A stretch of 64,000 nucleotides of DNA from Arctopsyche grandis (GCF_051622035.1 NC_135362.1:26161001-26225000), one strand, 5' to 3'. Numbered from the stretch's first letter, positions 43,424 through 53,493 are shown. A program made the numbers and translations. The notes: generated from the sequence alone by a model not told the origin.

Positions 43424-44860
43424 TTACATTATATTAAAAAAATATTTAAATAAAATAGATTTCATGTTATATTTACTAACAATGAATAAATCGACCATGG
43501 ATAATTCGTTTCCAACTCTGTGCAGTCTCAACATAGCTGAGTTCAATGAGTAATTAGTGGTAAACCTGGGCATATCAAAAAGATGGTTACATCTAATTGA
43601 TCTACCCGGCACATGGAAGCACACTAAACTCACCAAGTCAGAGCATTTAATAGTGCCATTAAGAAGACCACACAGAACTGAAATATCGTTAATTTTCCTT
43701 CTGTCATATAATTTTAGCAAATTAAGTTTCCTATAAATAATAACGTTACTGACATAGTGATTATGACTTTTAAAAAATTTAAATTTGATGAATCTAGTGA
43801 ACTTTATTTGCACTGACTCTATTATGTTAATTTGTTTCATTAAATAAGGAGACCAAATGGTAGAATTGTACTCTAATTGGTTTCTAACCAGAGTGGTGTA
43901 TAAAATTTTAATCGTATTTACATTTTTGAAGTGAGTACTATTTCTTATTAAGAAACCAAGTGTTTTGATGGCATTTTTTGTGATAAAATTTATATGAGAA
44001 TTAAAAGTTAATTTGTCGTCAAAAATAACTCCTAGATCTTTAATTAGCGATGATGATGGTAATGATTCATTATTTATATGATAATTATAAATAATTTTGT
44101 TATTTGACCTACTGAACCTGACAACAGAACACTTCTTAATGTTTAAATATAATTTATTAAAAGAACACCAATCGTTTAATGAGTTTAAATTAGTTTGTAA
44201 AGTAGCACAATCGTTAGTGTCTTTTATACATTTAAATATTTTTAAATCGTCTGCAAATAAGAGCACTTTAACATCATTAAATATATTTATAATATCATTT
44301 ATAAAAATATTGAATAGGACTGGTCCCATGTGAGATCCTTGGGGAACGCCACTAGTTGGATTAAAGGAGTAAGATTTAGAATGGCCGATTTTAACTAATA
44401 ATGATCTATTGGACAAATAGCTCCGAAACCAGTTTAGTAATACACCGCTGATTCCGATACTGTTTAGTTTATATAATAAAATCTCAATATCAACTTTGTC
44501 AAATGCTTTACTGAAATCAGTGTAAATTGAGTCAACTTGCAATTTAACAGATAAGGCACTAGAAATAAAATTTTCATATAATAATAAATTGGATAAGGTA
44601 GATCTACCAGAAGTAAAACCATGTTGTTGTGGAATAATAATGTTATTAATGAAAGGAATAAATTCGTCTAATACTAAACTTTCAAAAAGTTTTGGAATAG
44701 TTGATAGTTGACAGATGGCTCTATAGTTCATTACATTATGTTTATCCCCATTTTTATGGAGAGGCATTAAATAGCCAGACTTCCAAGAATTGGGAAATAT
44801 ACCAGTGGAAATAGATTGATTAAAGAGATTAAAAAGAGGATAAGTTAAACATTGGCACAA
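43424..44860 (-). CDS. LINE ORF2, reverse-transcriptase part
   Basis: 478 residues with RT motifs in order: NYRAICQLSTIPKLFE, QQHGFTSGRSTLSNLL, YTDFSKAFDKVD, SGVPQGSHMGPVLFNIFI and LLFADDLKIF (the catalytic ADD near 44,250). The C-terminal region with VPGRSIRCNHLF and FTTNYSLNSAMLRLHR is typical of CR1/Jockey-group LINEs. Confidence 0.82.
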   Translation of the reverse strand: MCQCLTYPLFNLFNQSISTGIFPNSWKSGYLMPLHKNGDKHNVMNYRAICQLSTIPKLFESLVLDEFIPFINNIIIPQQHGFTSGRSTLSNLLLYENFISSALSVKLQVDSIYTDFSKAFDKVDIEILLYKLNSIGISGVLLNWFRSYLSNRSLLVKIGHSKSYSFNPTSGVPQGSHMGPVLFNIFINDIINIFNDVKVLLFADDLKIFKCIKDTNDCATLQTNLNSLNDWCSFNKLYLNIKKCSVVRFSRSNNKIIYNYHINNESLPSSSLIKDLGVIFDDKLTFNSHINFITKNAIKTLGFLIRNSTHFKNVNTIKILYTTLVRNQLEYNSTIWSPYLMKQINIIESVQIKFTRFIKFKFFKSHNHYVSNVIIYRKLNLLKLYDRRKINDISVLCGLLNGTIKCSDLVSLVCFHVPGRSIRCNHLFDMPRFTTNYSLNSAMLRLHRVGNELSMVDLFIVSKYNMKSILFKYFFNIM

Positions 44861-45309
44861 TTCTTGATAAAAATTGGGGGTATGTTGTCAGGACCCGCAG
44901 ATTTAGATATATCTAAGGCATTTATTTTGTTAATTAATTTTTGAATAGATATATTTATAGAATGTAAAGGTGAAATCAGGACATTATTATTTACAATGCT
45001 ATAATTAGAATTATTGTTGTTGTTTTTGACATAGATCGATTTGAAAAAATCAGCAAAAAGATTGACTGAATCATTAGTATTGTCAACAAATTTACCGTTA
45101 AGTTGAATGTTTTCTGGTATATATGTTTTATTGTTGTTTAATTCTTTAGTAAATGACCAAAAATATTTGGAATTTGAATCAATGAATGATTCTGTTTTTT
45201 TAATATAAAGTTTAAAACATTTGGATATATGTAGTTTACACAAAGCTCTTAGTTTTTTGAATTCAATATATATGTGTGTAGAGTTATAAATTTTGAATAA
45301 TTTGTGCAC
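44845..45309 (-). CDS. LINE ORF2, middle segment
   Basis: This segment continues ORF2 in a second frame after the homopolymer near 45,310. It contains FWSFTKELNNNKTYIP and ISKSAGPDNIPPIFIKNC, the conserved entry to the reverse-transcriptase domain. It stops near 44,845, where the next frame takes over. Confidence 0.7.
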   Translation of the reverse strand: MHKLFKIYNSTHIYIEFKKLRALCKLHISKCFKLYIKKTESFIDSNSKYFWSFTKELNNNKTYIPENIQLNGKFVDNTNDSVNLFADFFKSIYVKNNNNNSNYSIVNNNVLISPLHSINISIQKLINKINALDISKSAGPDNIPPIFIKNCANV

Positions 45310-46247
45310 ACTTTTTTTTTATGTATTAGGTTTTTTAATTCGGGACTAAACCATTTTGGAAAAAAATGCAACTTATTTTTATATTGAGGAACATGGTTGT
45401 ATATACAAGAGATTAATAATTCATTCAGCATAATGACTTTTGATTCAAAGTTAATGTTATCGTTTAAGAACGACCAATTAGTGACATTTAATTGGTTCAT
45501 GATTTCGTTATAATCGGCTCTGTGAAAATCAAAAATATTTTGCTGAATTAAAGGTAGATTAGTAGATTTATTTAAAGTAATAATAATATCTAGGGGTGGA
45601 TGATGGCCATCCACTGGAGATAGAACATCATGAGATTTCATAACGTTAGTGTTTTTGAAATTGGAAAAAACTAAATCTAAGACACGATCATTCAAGTTGG
45701 AAATAGTATTAAATTGTTTAAGACCTAAATTTAAAGATAAATTTATAATTTCTTGATGAATTGGAGAATTTTCATTCATTTCAAGGTTTTGCCAGTCCAA
45801 ATTTGGTAGATTAAAATCACCAGTTATTAAGAATTTTGAATCAGGATATTTTAATCTGATTGTTTCAATATTATTTATAAAATTATTATATACACTAATG
45901 TCAGAGGATGGAGGGATGTAAACACAACCGAATATGCACTTTACATTGAAAATTTTGGTTGATATAAATATTTGTTCGATGGAATTGTTTGTGTTGATGA
46001 TGACAGATGATGAATGAACTTTTTTAATAAGAATTGCCACGCCACCGCCTCGAGTCTTCGTACTGGTGTTTATGTTTCTATCATATCTATACATATTGTA
46101 TGTATGAAAGTTTAGTTCGGAGTCATTTATAAGGTTGTTTAGCCACGTTTCTGTTAATAATATGATGTCATATGCGGAAGCAGCTATAGCATTTTTAAGG
46201 AATTGTATTTTAGATATAATGCTTCGAACATTTTGGTAATATATTGT
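45249..46247 (-). CDS. LINE ORF2, endonuclease part
   Basis: An apurinic-type (EEP) endonuclease domain. The frame is open back to the ORF1 stop, with no ATG before Met at 46,094, yet the earlier codons are clearly part of the domain (YYQNVRSIISKIQFLKNA, DIILLTETWL). Further motifs are GGGVAILI, FLITGDFNLPNLDW and SPVDGHHP. This argues that translation enters from ORF1 rather than from its own ATG. The frame is lost near 45,310 at a T run. Confidence 0.75.
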   Translation of the reverse strand, partial: TIYYQNVRSIISKIQFLKNAIAASAYDIILLTETWLNNLINDSELNFHTYNMYRYDRNINTSTKTRGGGVAILIKKVHSSSVIINTNNSIEQIFISTKIFNVKCIFGCVYIPPSSDISVYNNFINNIETIRLKYPDSKFLITGDFNLPNLDWQNLEMNENSPIHQEIINLSLNLGLKQFNTISNLNDRVLDLVFSNFKNTNVMKSHDVLSPVDGHHPPLDIIITLNKSTNLPLIQQNIFDFHRADYNEIMNQLNVTNWSFLNDNINFESKVIMLNELLISCIYNHVPQYKNKLHFFPKWFSPELKNLIHKKKVCTNYSKFITLHTYILNSKN

Positions 46248-46891
46248 TAGTTTTTTGTACTATTTTTATTTATTATTTTAGGCACTCCATTAAAATATTT
46301 TATTATTAAGTCACTTTCACCTTTGTCTTTTCTGGTATTCATTTCGATCCACAAATTGTTTATATGTAGTCTTTGCATGTACGTTAGGTCATTTTTTATT
46401 TTAATTCCTAATTTGGGTCCTTTTCTAAGTAATGATATTGCTGTTTGCTGTACATCGAGTTTAACTTTTAGGGGCCTTGGCTTCGTACCTTGTTTTAATC
46501 CGATTCTATGAGCGGTGAATTTGTGGTTAGGTAGCTCGGCTTTTGACAATAAATTTGCGATTACATTATTGTCGTCATTATTACCTGTTTCAGTAATGTC
46601 AAATATGATAACATTGTTTTTTCTATTTTTTCTTTCTTCCATTTCACTAACAAGTTCCAATGTCGATTCAATCGTGGTGGGTGTATCTTTAGACATATAA
46701 ATTTTGGTAGCTGACAGCTCTCCTTCCAGCATTGCAATATTACAGGACATTTCGCCTACAGTTTGCGAGATATCAGAGGTGAAAGGCATCAATTTGGCCA
46801 TTTGGTCCTTGCTAAATCTATTGACAGGGTCCATGAGGACTTGGACCATACTCTCTAATATTTTGGAGACGCTTTGCACGTACTTGGCCAT
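46247..46891 (-). CDS. LINE ORF1 protein (nucleic-acid binding)
   Basis: 214 residues, ATG at 46,891. The N-terminal half is helical and could form a coiled coil (ESTLELVSEMEERKNRKNN). The C-terminal half resembles the RRM-like domain of LINE ORF1 proteins (NVIIFDITETGNND, AHRIG, RPLKVKLD). It ends ACA AAA AAC TAA, and this end overlaps the start of ORF2 in the -1 frame. Confidence 0.75.
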   Translation of the reverse strand: MAKYVQSVSKILESMVQVLMDPVNRFSKDQMAKLMPFTSDISQTVGEMSCNIAMLEGELSATKIYMSKDTPTTIESTLELVSEMEERKNRKNNVIIFDITETGNNDDNNVIANLLSKAELPNHKFTAHRIGLKQGTKPRPLKVKLDVQQTAISLLRKGPKLGIKIKNDLTYMQRLHINNLWIEMNTRKDKGESDLIIKYFNGVPKIINKNSTKN

Positions 46892-46975
46892 TTTATATTT
46901 TATTTAGTAACAATGAAGAAGTAGCAAAAACACACTTTGGCGACACGACCGAACGCGACAACGAACACACTTAAT

Positions 46976-47554
46976 ATTCAATATTTTGATTAATTGTATA
47001 AGAATTCGATTGGAATGCGTCACGGTTAATTAGATTAGGCATGTGCTATTATTACGGACTGGGTCAAGATCTGTGACATTGAAGTTACCTGTCGATTTGG
47101 TGATTATATTCAGGACCAGAAATATTTAATATGGGGGCGTAGGCTTCAACTGAATACCTGACACCTGTCAATAGCAGATGTTGACACAGTACTCATCTCA
47201 AGTCCACTACCAACAGAGAAATGTTTCAATAATTCGAAATTCGAAATAACATATGGTAAATTCCCAATTATGCAAATGATTCAAACTGATTCTCTTTTAT
47301 TTATTTACTTTACAAATCTTATGTAAAAAATATGATGAAATCTTTTAATTGTCAATAAAGTAGGAGAAACAACAATTGTTGACCGATTGGAATTTAAAAT
47401 CAAAATATAAGAAACCTGTAACTTTACTGACTGACTGCTTTTGTACCTTCAATAGTTTTACTGTTCATTACTTATCGATAGCAATGTGACAGTTTGCTAA
47501 ATAGTCAACAGTTGTTGGATTCGATTTCGGTTGTGATTCTCTTACTATATGTAT
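46976..47554. other. Intergenic, nothing recognised
   Basis: AT-rich sequence between the LINE and the palindromic MITE. If the first non-coding exon of Patj lies here I cannot identify it. Confidence 0.4.
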
Positions 47555-47563
47555 ATATTTAAT

Positions 47564-47956
47564 GGGTACCCCTCACGGGACCGAAAGTGAAACGCCTGAA
47601 AACGCAAATATCGGAAGTCAAAGATCGAAAATCGAAAGATCATAGGTCGAAAGGTCAAAAAAAAAGGGTGCATGGTAAATAGTAATATGTATATATAATA
47701 TATATGAGTGGCATGCGGTGAAATTATCTCTTTTTTTGTCATACAGCCTTGTTTAATGTGCGCGCGCAGAATACGAAAGGAAAAGCCTCTTCCTCTTGTT
47801 TCTGTTGTATCCTACTCGCGCAAATTAAGTGAGTATGTACGACGGGGGGATATTCCATTTTTTTATCTTTCGACTTAAGATCTTTCAATTTTCGATCTTT
47901 GCCTTCCGATATTTGCGTTTTCGGACGTTTCACTTTCGGTCCCGTGAAGTAGACCC
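47564..47956. mobile_element. Palindromic MITE with 9-bp target duplication, 393 bp
   Basis: Related to 40,788-41,182 through shared CGCAAATATCGGAAG, AAAGATCGAAAATCGAAAG and AAGGGTGCATGGTAAA blocks. Ends are GGGTACCCCTCACGGGACC and GGTCCCGTGAAGTAGACCC. The flanks are ATATTTAAT at 47,555-47,563 and 47,957-47,965. The arms are less alike than in the first copy, so this insertion is probably older. Confidence 0.75.
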
Positions 47957-48045
47957 ATATTTAATATGGGTTCACCTTACGGCACACAGTTGGAATTGAT
48001 GAAGACTCGAAAAATGATAAAATGACTGATGTGTACAAGCTCTAA

Positions 48046-48224
48046 AGGTCTGACCGCACTATACGGCCGTCGACTGCTGCAGCACGACACAACACGGCAA
48101 AGTTGATACAAAAGGCAACTCTGCCGCCTGACGCGTAGTGCGTTATATCTCATACAATTTCATACAAACAATATTTGGCCGCACGCTGCCGGTCATGTCG
48201 CAGGTGCATAGTGCGGTCAGACCT
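48046..48224. mobile_element. PIF/Harbinger-type MITE, 179 bp
   Basis: The inverted ends are AGGTCTGACCGCACTATA and its near reverse complement ATAGTGCGGTCAGACCT. They are flanked by TAA at 48,043-48,045 and 48,225-48,227. A TAA (TWA) 3-bp duplication fits PIF/Harbinger. The interior is GC-richer than the flanks and non-coding. Confidence 0.75.
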
Positions 48225-48227
48225 TAA

Positions 48228-48803
48228 GATTAGGAGTGGGACGCGTGTATGAGTAAATTACACGCATCACGCGTACTTGTCCCGTATTATCCTCCAACCT
48301 GGGATGTTCTCCTGGTACGAGTTCATATTTTTTCCGTAAGGGCCACCGATTTATTATCACGGCTATTTTCAAGAAAAAAGAAAAATACCCAAATCTTATT
48401 GGTCAAATAATACATTCCAATCAATATGAATCATGTATTTTGAAGGTTCGTAATGATGCTATTTGATCAATAGAAATTTAGATTTAGAATTTCCCCATTG
48501 CATCGACTACTGAAATCCAGGGACTTAATTTAGGGGGGGGGGGGGGAGGCAAACTCTGGTCAATTTGTAGCTATTTTTTTATAAAGCCCTTTTTTTTTAA
48601 GAAGCTTCTGATCGACATTTTGAACTTGTTAAGCTTCTGATCGACATTTGATATTATTAATATGAAACTCTATTCATAAAATACGATATCATTCGGTTCA
48701 TAACGACGCACATTATTTTATTATCAGATTAAAGTTTTGTGTCGTAAAATTTACATTTGTTGCACGTAAGCATTCCTATTTCCTACGGGAATGTTTCCAG
48801 GAA
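48228..48803. other. Upstream region of the CRTAP-like gene
   Basis: It holds a G run (about 48,533-48,546) and a short direct repeat containing AAGCTTCTGATCGACATTT (about 48,601 and 48,631). I cannot place a promoter with confidence. Confidence 0.4.
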
Positions 48804-48941
48804 GTGAATGACCTCATTGGTCGCCGTCATTATAGAAGTGGGTCGACTAGTAAATGGTTCAGTCTGGGGTTATCAAAACAGATCACGCAGCTTCAACATC
48901 TGTTTATCACATTTTTTTTTGTATTGACGCTTTATTCCGCA

Positions 48942-50183
48942 ATGTTTCTCCACAGAAACATCTCGAAAGAAGTGCTATTCTTTGTTCTGCTGAGTCTTTT
49001 ACGATGGAGCGCTTCCGAAGAAGTCGAGGAGACCTACGACGAATTGTATCGGAGGGGAGTCGAAAATTATTTGGATGAAAACTGGTCTGAATGCATAGTC
49101 GATCTGGAGGCGGCTCTCGCTAAACACAAGAGAGTCCTGACAGCAATAGCCGACTGCAGGATGCAGTGTGCAAACAAGGAGTATGATTATCTCAATCGGC
49201 AAAACATAGAGGACTTGCATTTCTACGAGAAGATGATAAGGAAGACTCTGTGTTTCATGAAATGTAAAAGATTGAATTACGAAGACGTGAAGTTCAACAA
49301 AGCACCCGATGGTAAATCTTTAAGGGACATTGAAAACCTTGAGCCGTACCTTTACATTCAGAATTGCTACTACAAAGACAACAACCCACAGAAAGCAGCA
49401 TCGGCCGTTTTCACCTACTTAGTCCGTCACCCGGACAACTTCGTGGCTAAAAACAACTTAAAATATTATCTGACTTTACCCCGTGTTAATCCTAGAGAGG
49501 TGACTAATTATGAAACTGAAGAATTTTACTCACTGTACCTCAATGCTGTTAATTCATATGGCGGTGAAGATTGGGATCAAGTAATCGCCTATATGGAGGA
49601 AGCCATCCACTCTTACTTTGCTGCCGACGAACGTTGCCGAGTCCTATGCGAATCATCGTTCGATCAAGGCTGGTTGCCCGATTTTACAGCATCCGTTTCG
49701 AATCATTTCACATATTGTCTCCAGTGTAAACAGGGTTGCAGTGAGAAGTTGAAAACTTTAGACGGAGTGAAAGGTGATGAACTACTCGGAGACTTTTATA
49801 ACTACTTACAGATGGCTTACTATAAGGCTAAGAAAGATCCGGAAGCACTCCGTAGCGTTGCCAGCTATCTTTTGATATACCCCACCGATGAGGAAATGTT
49901 ACACAATAAGGTATTATACAGCAATCGAAGAGACGATGCACCGATAGAACCACGGCCTGAGATTGTGTATTACCTGTCGAGGAACGCGTATGAGAAGAAA
50001 TTGTTGAAGTTCATCCATGATGAATTCAATGCAGAGATAGCAGCTAGTAGAAAATTGGCGAATAGTTTTGATGCTGTTAAAGATAACGAAGTTTTACCAG
50101 CGATAGGTGTTAATAAGACAATTAAACTAGACAATAATCCATTTCAAAAGTATATTTCTAAAAATGCTGAAACTGTTCCTTGA
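48942..50183 (+). CDS. CRTAP: CRTAP/leprecan-family protein, intronless
   Basis: I chose the ATG at 48,942, which gives 413 residues beginning with a signal peptide: basic start, VLFFVLLSLL core, likely cleavage after SAS (residue 25). An ORF from 48,804 adds 46 residues unlike the family. The body has helical TPR-like repeats with family Cys motifs (CRMQC, CFMKC, CRVLC, CLQCKQGC), YLYIQNCYYKDNNPQKA, YLQMAYYKAKKDPEAL and PRPEIVYYLSRNAYEKKLLK. The length fits human CRTAP (about 400). There is no Fe/2-oxoglutarate oxygenase domain, so it is CRTAP/P3H4-like rather than a prolyl 3-hydroxylase. In vertebrates CRTAP works in the ER with P3H1 and cyclophilin B on collagen. No KDEL-type end is present. 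A poly(A) signal lies near 50,271-50,283. Confidence 0.88.
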   Translation: MFLHRNISKEVLFFVLLSLLRWSASEEVEETYDELYRRGVENYLDENWSECIVDLEAALAKHKRVLTAIADCRMQCANKEYDYLNRQNIEDLHFYEKMIRKTLCFMKCKRLNYEDVKFNKAPDGKSLRDIENLEPYLYIQNCYYKDNNPQKAASAVFTYLVRHPDNFVAKNNLKYYLTLPRVNPREVTNYETEEFYSLYLNAVNSYGGEDWDQVIAYMEEAIHSYFAADERCRVLCESSFDQGWLPDFTASVSNHFTYCLQCKQGCSEKLKTLDGVKGDELLGDFYNYLQMAYYKAKKDPEALRSVASYLLIYPTDEEMLHNKVLYSNRRDDAPIEPRPEIVYYLSRNAYEKKLLKFIHDEFNAEIAASRKLANSFDAVKDNEVLPAIGVNKTIKLDNNPFQKYISKNAETVP

Positions 50184-50869
50184 TAATTGAATTTTGTGTG
50201 GAAAATGTTTATATATTCCTTCTGTTGTCCAATCATTCATTTTTGTTATGTACATAATTTTTTATTGATGAAAATAAAATAAAATTTATGAATATTTTTT
50301 TATTTTTTATTCAATCACAAATAAATGGTACAACTAAAAATACTTAATTAAAGGAAAGACTTTTACTTTTTTCCTACTTTAGTAACACTTACGAAATTTG
50401 CTTATAAACAATCACAATGCTTTAAATTGGTTATCAAATTTTGTCAGATTCAAATAATAATGCATTAAAAAAATGAAGAGTTCTTGTACATATGTTTAAA
50501 ATGAAGCATGAAAGATCAAATCCTACATAAAAAAAATACATGCTTTAAATTATAAATATACATTTTATTAAAGTGATTTGAAGTTTTATTTTATTTAAAT
50601 TTATTTGAATATTCATTTTTTATTAAATTTAACGTCACGGATTCTACCACCCAAACCTTCTACATACCTTCTTTTTTCATCACTTAAAAAATATGTAGCC
50701 TTATATTGGTAGCTCAAATATTTAGAAAAAAAATCTAATGCTAATTGACAAATATTCTTGTTGAAAGTACGATGTTTTTTTATATTTTCTAAAAACTTAA
50801 TAATAAGTAACATAATAACTAACAAGAAAAAAAATATATAGAAAAGATATTGGAAAAGAAGAATTTCAA

Positions 50870-51100
50870 AAGTAAGTTTAAGAAAGACTTCTAGCTTGTT
50901 TTTAAAAATATACTAAATTTTTTAGAATATACTTAATTGTTGGGAAGATTATTTCAAACTTTAACTACACTGTTTGAAAGGAAGGAAAAGAAAGGAGTGT
51001 TTTCATTGAACGTAATGAGTTTGGACATAGGACAACTATGATTATTTATTATTTTAAAGACTGCGATTGAGTCGCCTCTTATTTTTCTTGTCTCAAGTGT
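50870..51100 (-). mobile_element. LINE ORF2 C-terminal fragment
   Basis: Read on the minus strand it gives LETRKIRGDSIAVFKIINNH and MSKLITFNENT, then degraded sequence resembling SVVKVWNNLPNN. This matches the C terminus of the LINE fragment at 39,720-40,370, but it is more decayed. Confidence 0.65.
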
Positions 51101-51274
51101 TATTAATAGTCACCGGAGCCTGAGGGGGCCGTGTATTGTTCAAAGGTTGTAAATGCATTATTAAAGGTTTGCCGAACAATGTATAGCACTGTGACTATCC
51201 TACCTCTAGTTATTAATATTAGCCAAAATATTTTTTAATTTTACTCATAAAACAATTTTCATATCAATCAAAGT

Positions 51275-51324
51275 GCCAGGGCGGCGACCTGGCTCAAAAA
51301 TAAGTACCAGGGCCGCGACCTGGC
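51275..51324. repeat. Two GC-rich hairpin units
   Basis: GCCAGGGCGGCGACCTGGC (51,275-51,293) and TACCAGGGCCGCGACCTGGC (51,305-51,324) repeat with a 30-bp period. Each can fold on CCAGG/CCTGG. They stand out in AT-rich sequence. Confidence 0.5.
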
Positions 51325-51547
51325 CCGACTATACCACTGATTAGATGTATATATATATATATATTTGTATGTAGCTAACTTATGGAAAAATTTAGATGGG
51401 TTTTTTACCCCTACTTATAATAGAATTATACGTGAAGAAGTATCATATATATATATATACATATATATGTATAATATTATATTCCTCAGATAGTACATAA
51501 ATGTTAAACCCCTTATTGGTTCTAAGAAAACCAATCTCCACTCGATT

Positions 51548-53493
51548 TTATCGTTTCTTTTTCATCAAAAACGCCATACCATGAGACCTGAAATGTTTGT
51601 CAAGTTCGACGTTGTTATCAAAAGTTTCCGGACATTCCGGACACTGAAAATTAATTTCTATTTCTGCTTTTGCTGCTGGCTTCCTCCATTTCCTTCTCTT
51701 CTTAGCGCCGAATCCAGACCTATCCTCCTTTTTAATAAAACATTTCTTGTCTTCTATGTAAACCTCTGCATTCACGATGCTGTGCTTGGCTTCTAGATGA
51801 GTAGCAAATGCAGATTTGTAAGTGAAGCAAAGACCGCATTCCATGCACTGATATACCGTGCATTCATCACGATGCGTTATAATATGTCTATAAAATATGA
51901 CATTGTTTAGCGTCTTGAACGCACATAGTGAGCAATTGAAGACTGAAGAGTTCAATCCGGAGACAGGTGATGCTACAACATTCGCGATGGTACATCTCTT
52001 AGTCTGAGGTCTGAGTCTCTTTTTAGGTTTTGTTGGAGTAGTCTCCGGAATTACTACAACTTCCTCTATAGAGGGAATTGTGGATTCTTCGACACTACTG
52101 CCGACATCTACATTCTCCATTTCGCTGTCTGGACTGCTCGCAAAATTCGGATCATCAACCGCTTCCGAGCTCGGATTTGTCTGTTCAGTAGACAAGCAAG
52201 CTTCTCTTGAATACTTAAGTCTGGTTGCCTTATCACGTTTTCCCATCAGCAAAGCGTTCTTGTGAAAATCAAAACATTGCATGTTTTGTTTGTACGGCAT
52301 ACATTTACCGACGTGTTTCTTCAGCTGGCGGATATTCATGACGAAATGTTTACAACCGGGACATACGTATATGTATTTGACTTTAGTAGCATGCGAGAAA
52401 TGATCTACAATGTGTTCGGAAACGTTTTCTTTTGCGAACTTGCAGTTGCAGACTGTGCAATGGTAGACTGCGACAGATTGGAAAATTCTCTCCTCGTGCA
52501 CCGATTGGCAGTGCGACTTCAGCTCTTCGGACGTCTCACACTCCAGCGCGCACAGCAGGCAAGTGAAATAGACTTTCAAATGCTTTTTGAAGTGTGTTTG
52601 TATTTCTTGTTCGCGGAACGAAGATGTACAAGAGTCGGCTACACAGTTGACGTACATGATCCGTGAATAGTGGAAACAGACGAAGGTCATGTGACGTTCC
52701 AGCATGTTTTCTATAGGGAAGACCAAGCCACATTCCGGACAAATGTGAGGAGTTTCCTTAGCGTGAGCCTTTTGATGAGCGATCAGCGAGCATTTGTTGG
52801 GCAGGATGCGTTTGCAGTGGTGGCATGTGTGGTCGAACACTTCGGAATCGTCTATACGTTGATAATGATGCGAACGGATGACTTCAACAGATTTTTGAGT
52901 AGTCTCTTTGAACCTAAATGAACAGATTTGGCATGAATCGCTTGGATTAAATGTAACAATGTCGATGGGATCCTCGGAGATCTGCTCCTGATCTATATTT
53001 TCGACAGAACAATCCACAATGGTTGCATTATCTTCTTTCGGTTCATCGTCAGACGACAAAATTCCATATTTCTTCAATAGATCAGTGCCGTCATTCAGAT
53101 TATTACTGGTAGCTAAATTAGTTTTCATCATTTCGATCGGTAGAGGTTCGATGGTGAAGTCTGACAACGAATACTTGAAATCTTTGTTTTCGTGCGACTC
53201 TAAGTGCATAAACATCATGCATCGATTCGTGAAGAATAGTTTGGTGTTGCATTGCTTGCAAAAGAGAGTTATTTTTACACTCGCCCGATTTATATGACGT
53301 TGGTAACTAGATTCTAAGGCGAATCTGAAATAAAATGAGTTATTATAATAAAAGCTTTGTATTTCGAATGTTACAATGTTTTTTTGACTAACCTATCACC
53401 ACATATACATGGGTACGTTGTTGTGAATTCTGGAGGGCATATATACGTGTTTGTGACCTTTGAAAATATGAGCTTCTTTACCATTTCCTCCAT
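51548..53493 (-). CDS. ZNF532/592/687-type C2H2 zinc-finger protein, copy B
   Basis: This is the second copy of the gene at 52-1,996, with exon 1 at 53,393-53,493 and exon 2 at 51,548-53,324. The 556-residue part encoded from Met70 is identical between copies, and the splice sites are conserved. The only nearby difference I see is one extra T in the intron near 53,385. Both copies look intact. If the duplication is real, the genome has two equal copies; if it is an assembly error, there is one gene. Confidence 0.85.

Larger units (their letters stand above)
43262..46975 (-). mobile_element. CR1/Jockey-type LINE, nearly complete
   Basis: A non-LTR element with a short 5'UTR, ORF1 (46,247-46,891), ORF2 (about 43,424-46,247 overall) and a 3'UTR. 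The 3'UTR holds a small hairpin (GGTCAATTTTTTCTTGACC) and an (AAAAT)n tail. ORF2 has endonuclease and reverse-transcriptase motifs. ORF2 has two apparent frameshifts, one at a T run near 45,310 and one near 44,850, so this copy is inactive or the sequence has homopolymer errors. It sits about 170 bp upstream of the Patj start exon, in the inferred 5'UTR intron, in the same direction. The clade is not resolved beyond the CR1/Daphne/Jockey group. Confidence 0.85.
50184..51496. other. 3' flank of the CRTAP-like gene, repeats
   Basis: It holds AATAAA signals just after the gene, a repeat shared with 2,995-3,060 (around 50,580-50,645, reversed), a LINE fragment (50,870-51,100), two hairpin units (51,275-51,324), TA-rich sequence, and the left edge of copy B. 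Confidence 0.5.

Noticed and set aside
50613-50825. 70-residue minus-strand ORF ending GGRIRDVKFNKK
   Set aside because: It begins at a TTG, and its end lies in a dispersed repeat that also occurs at 2,995-3,060.
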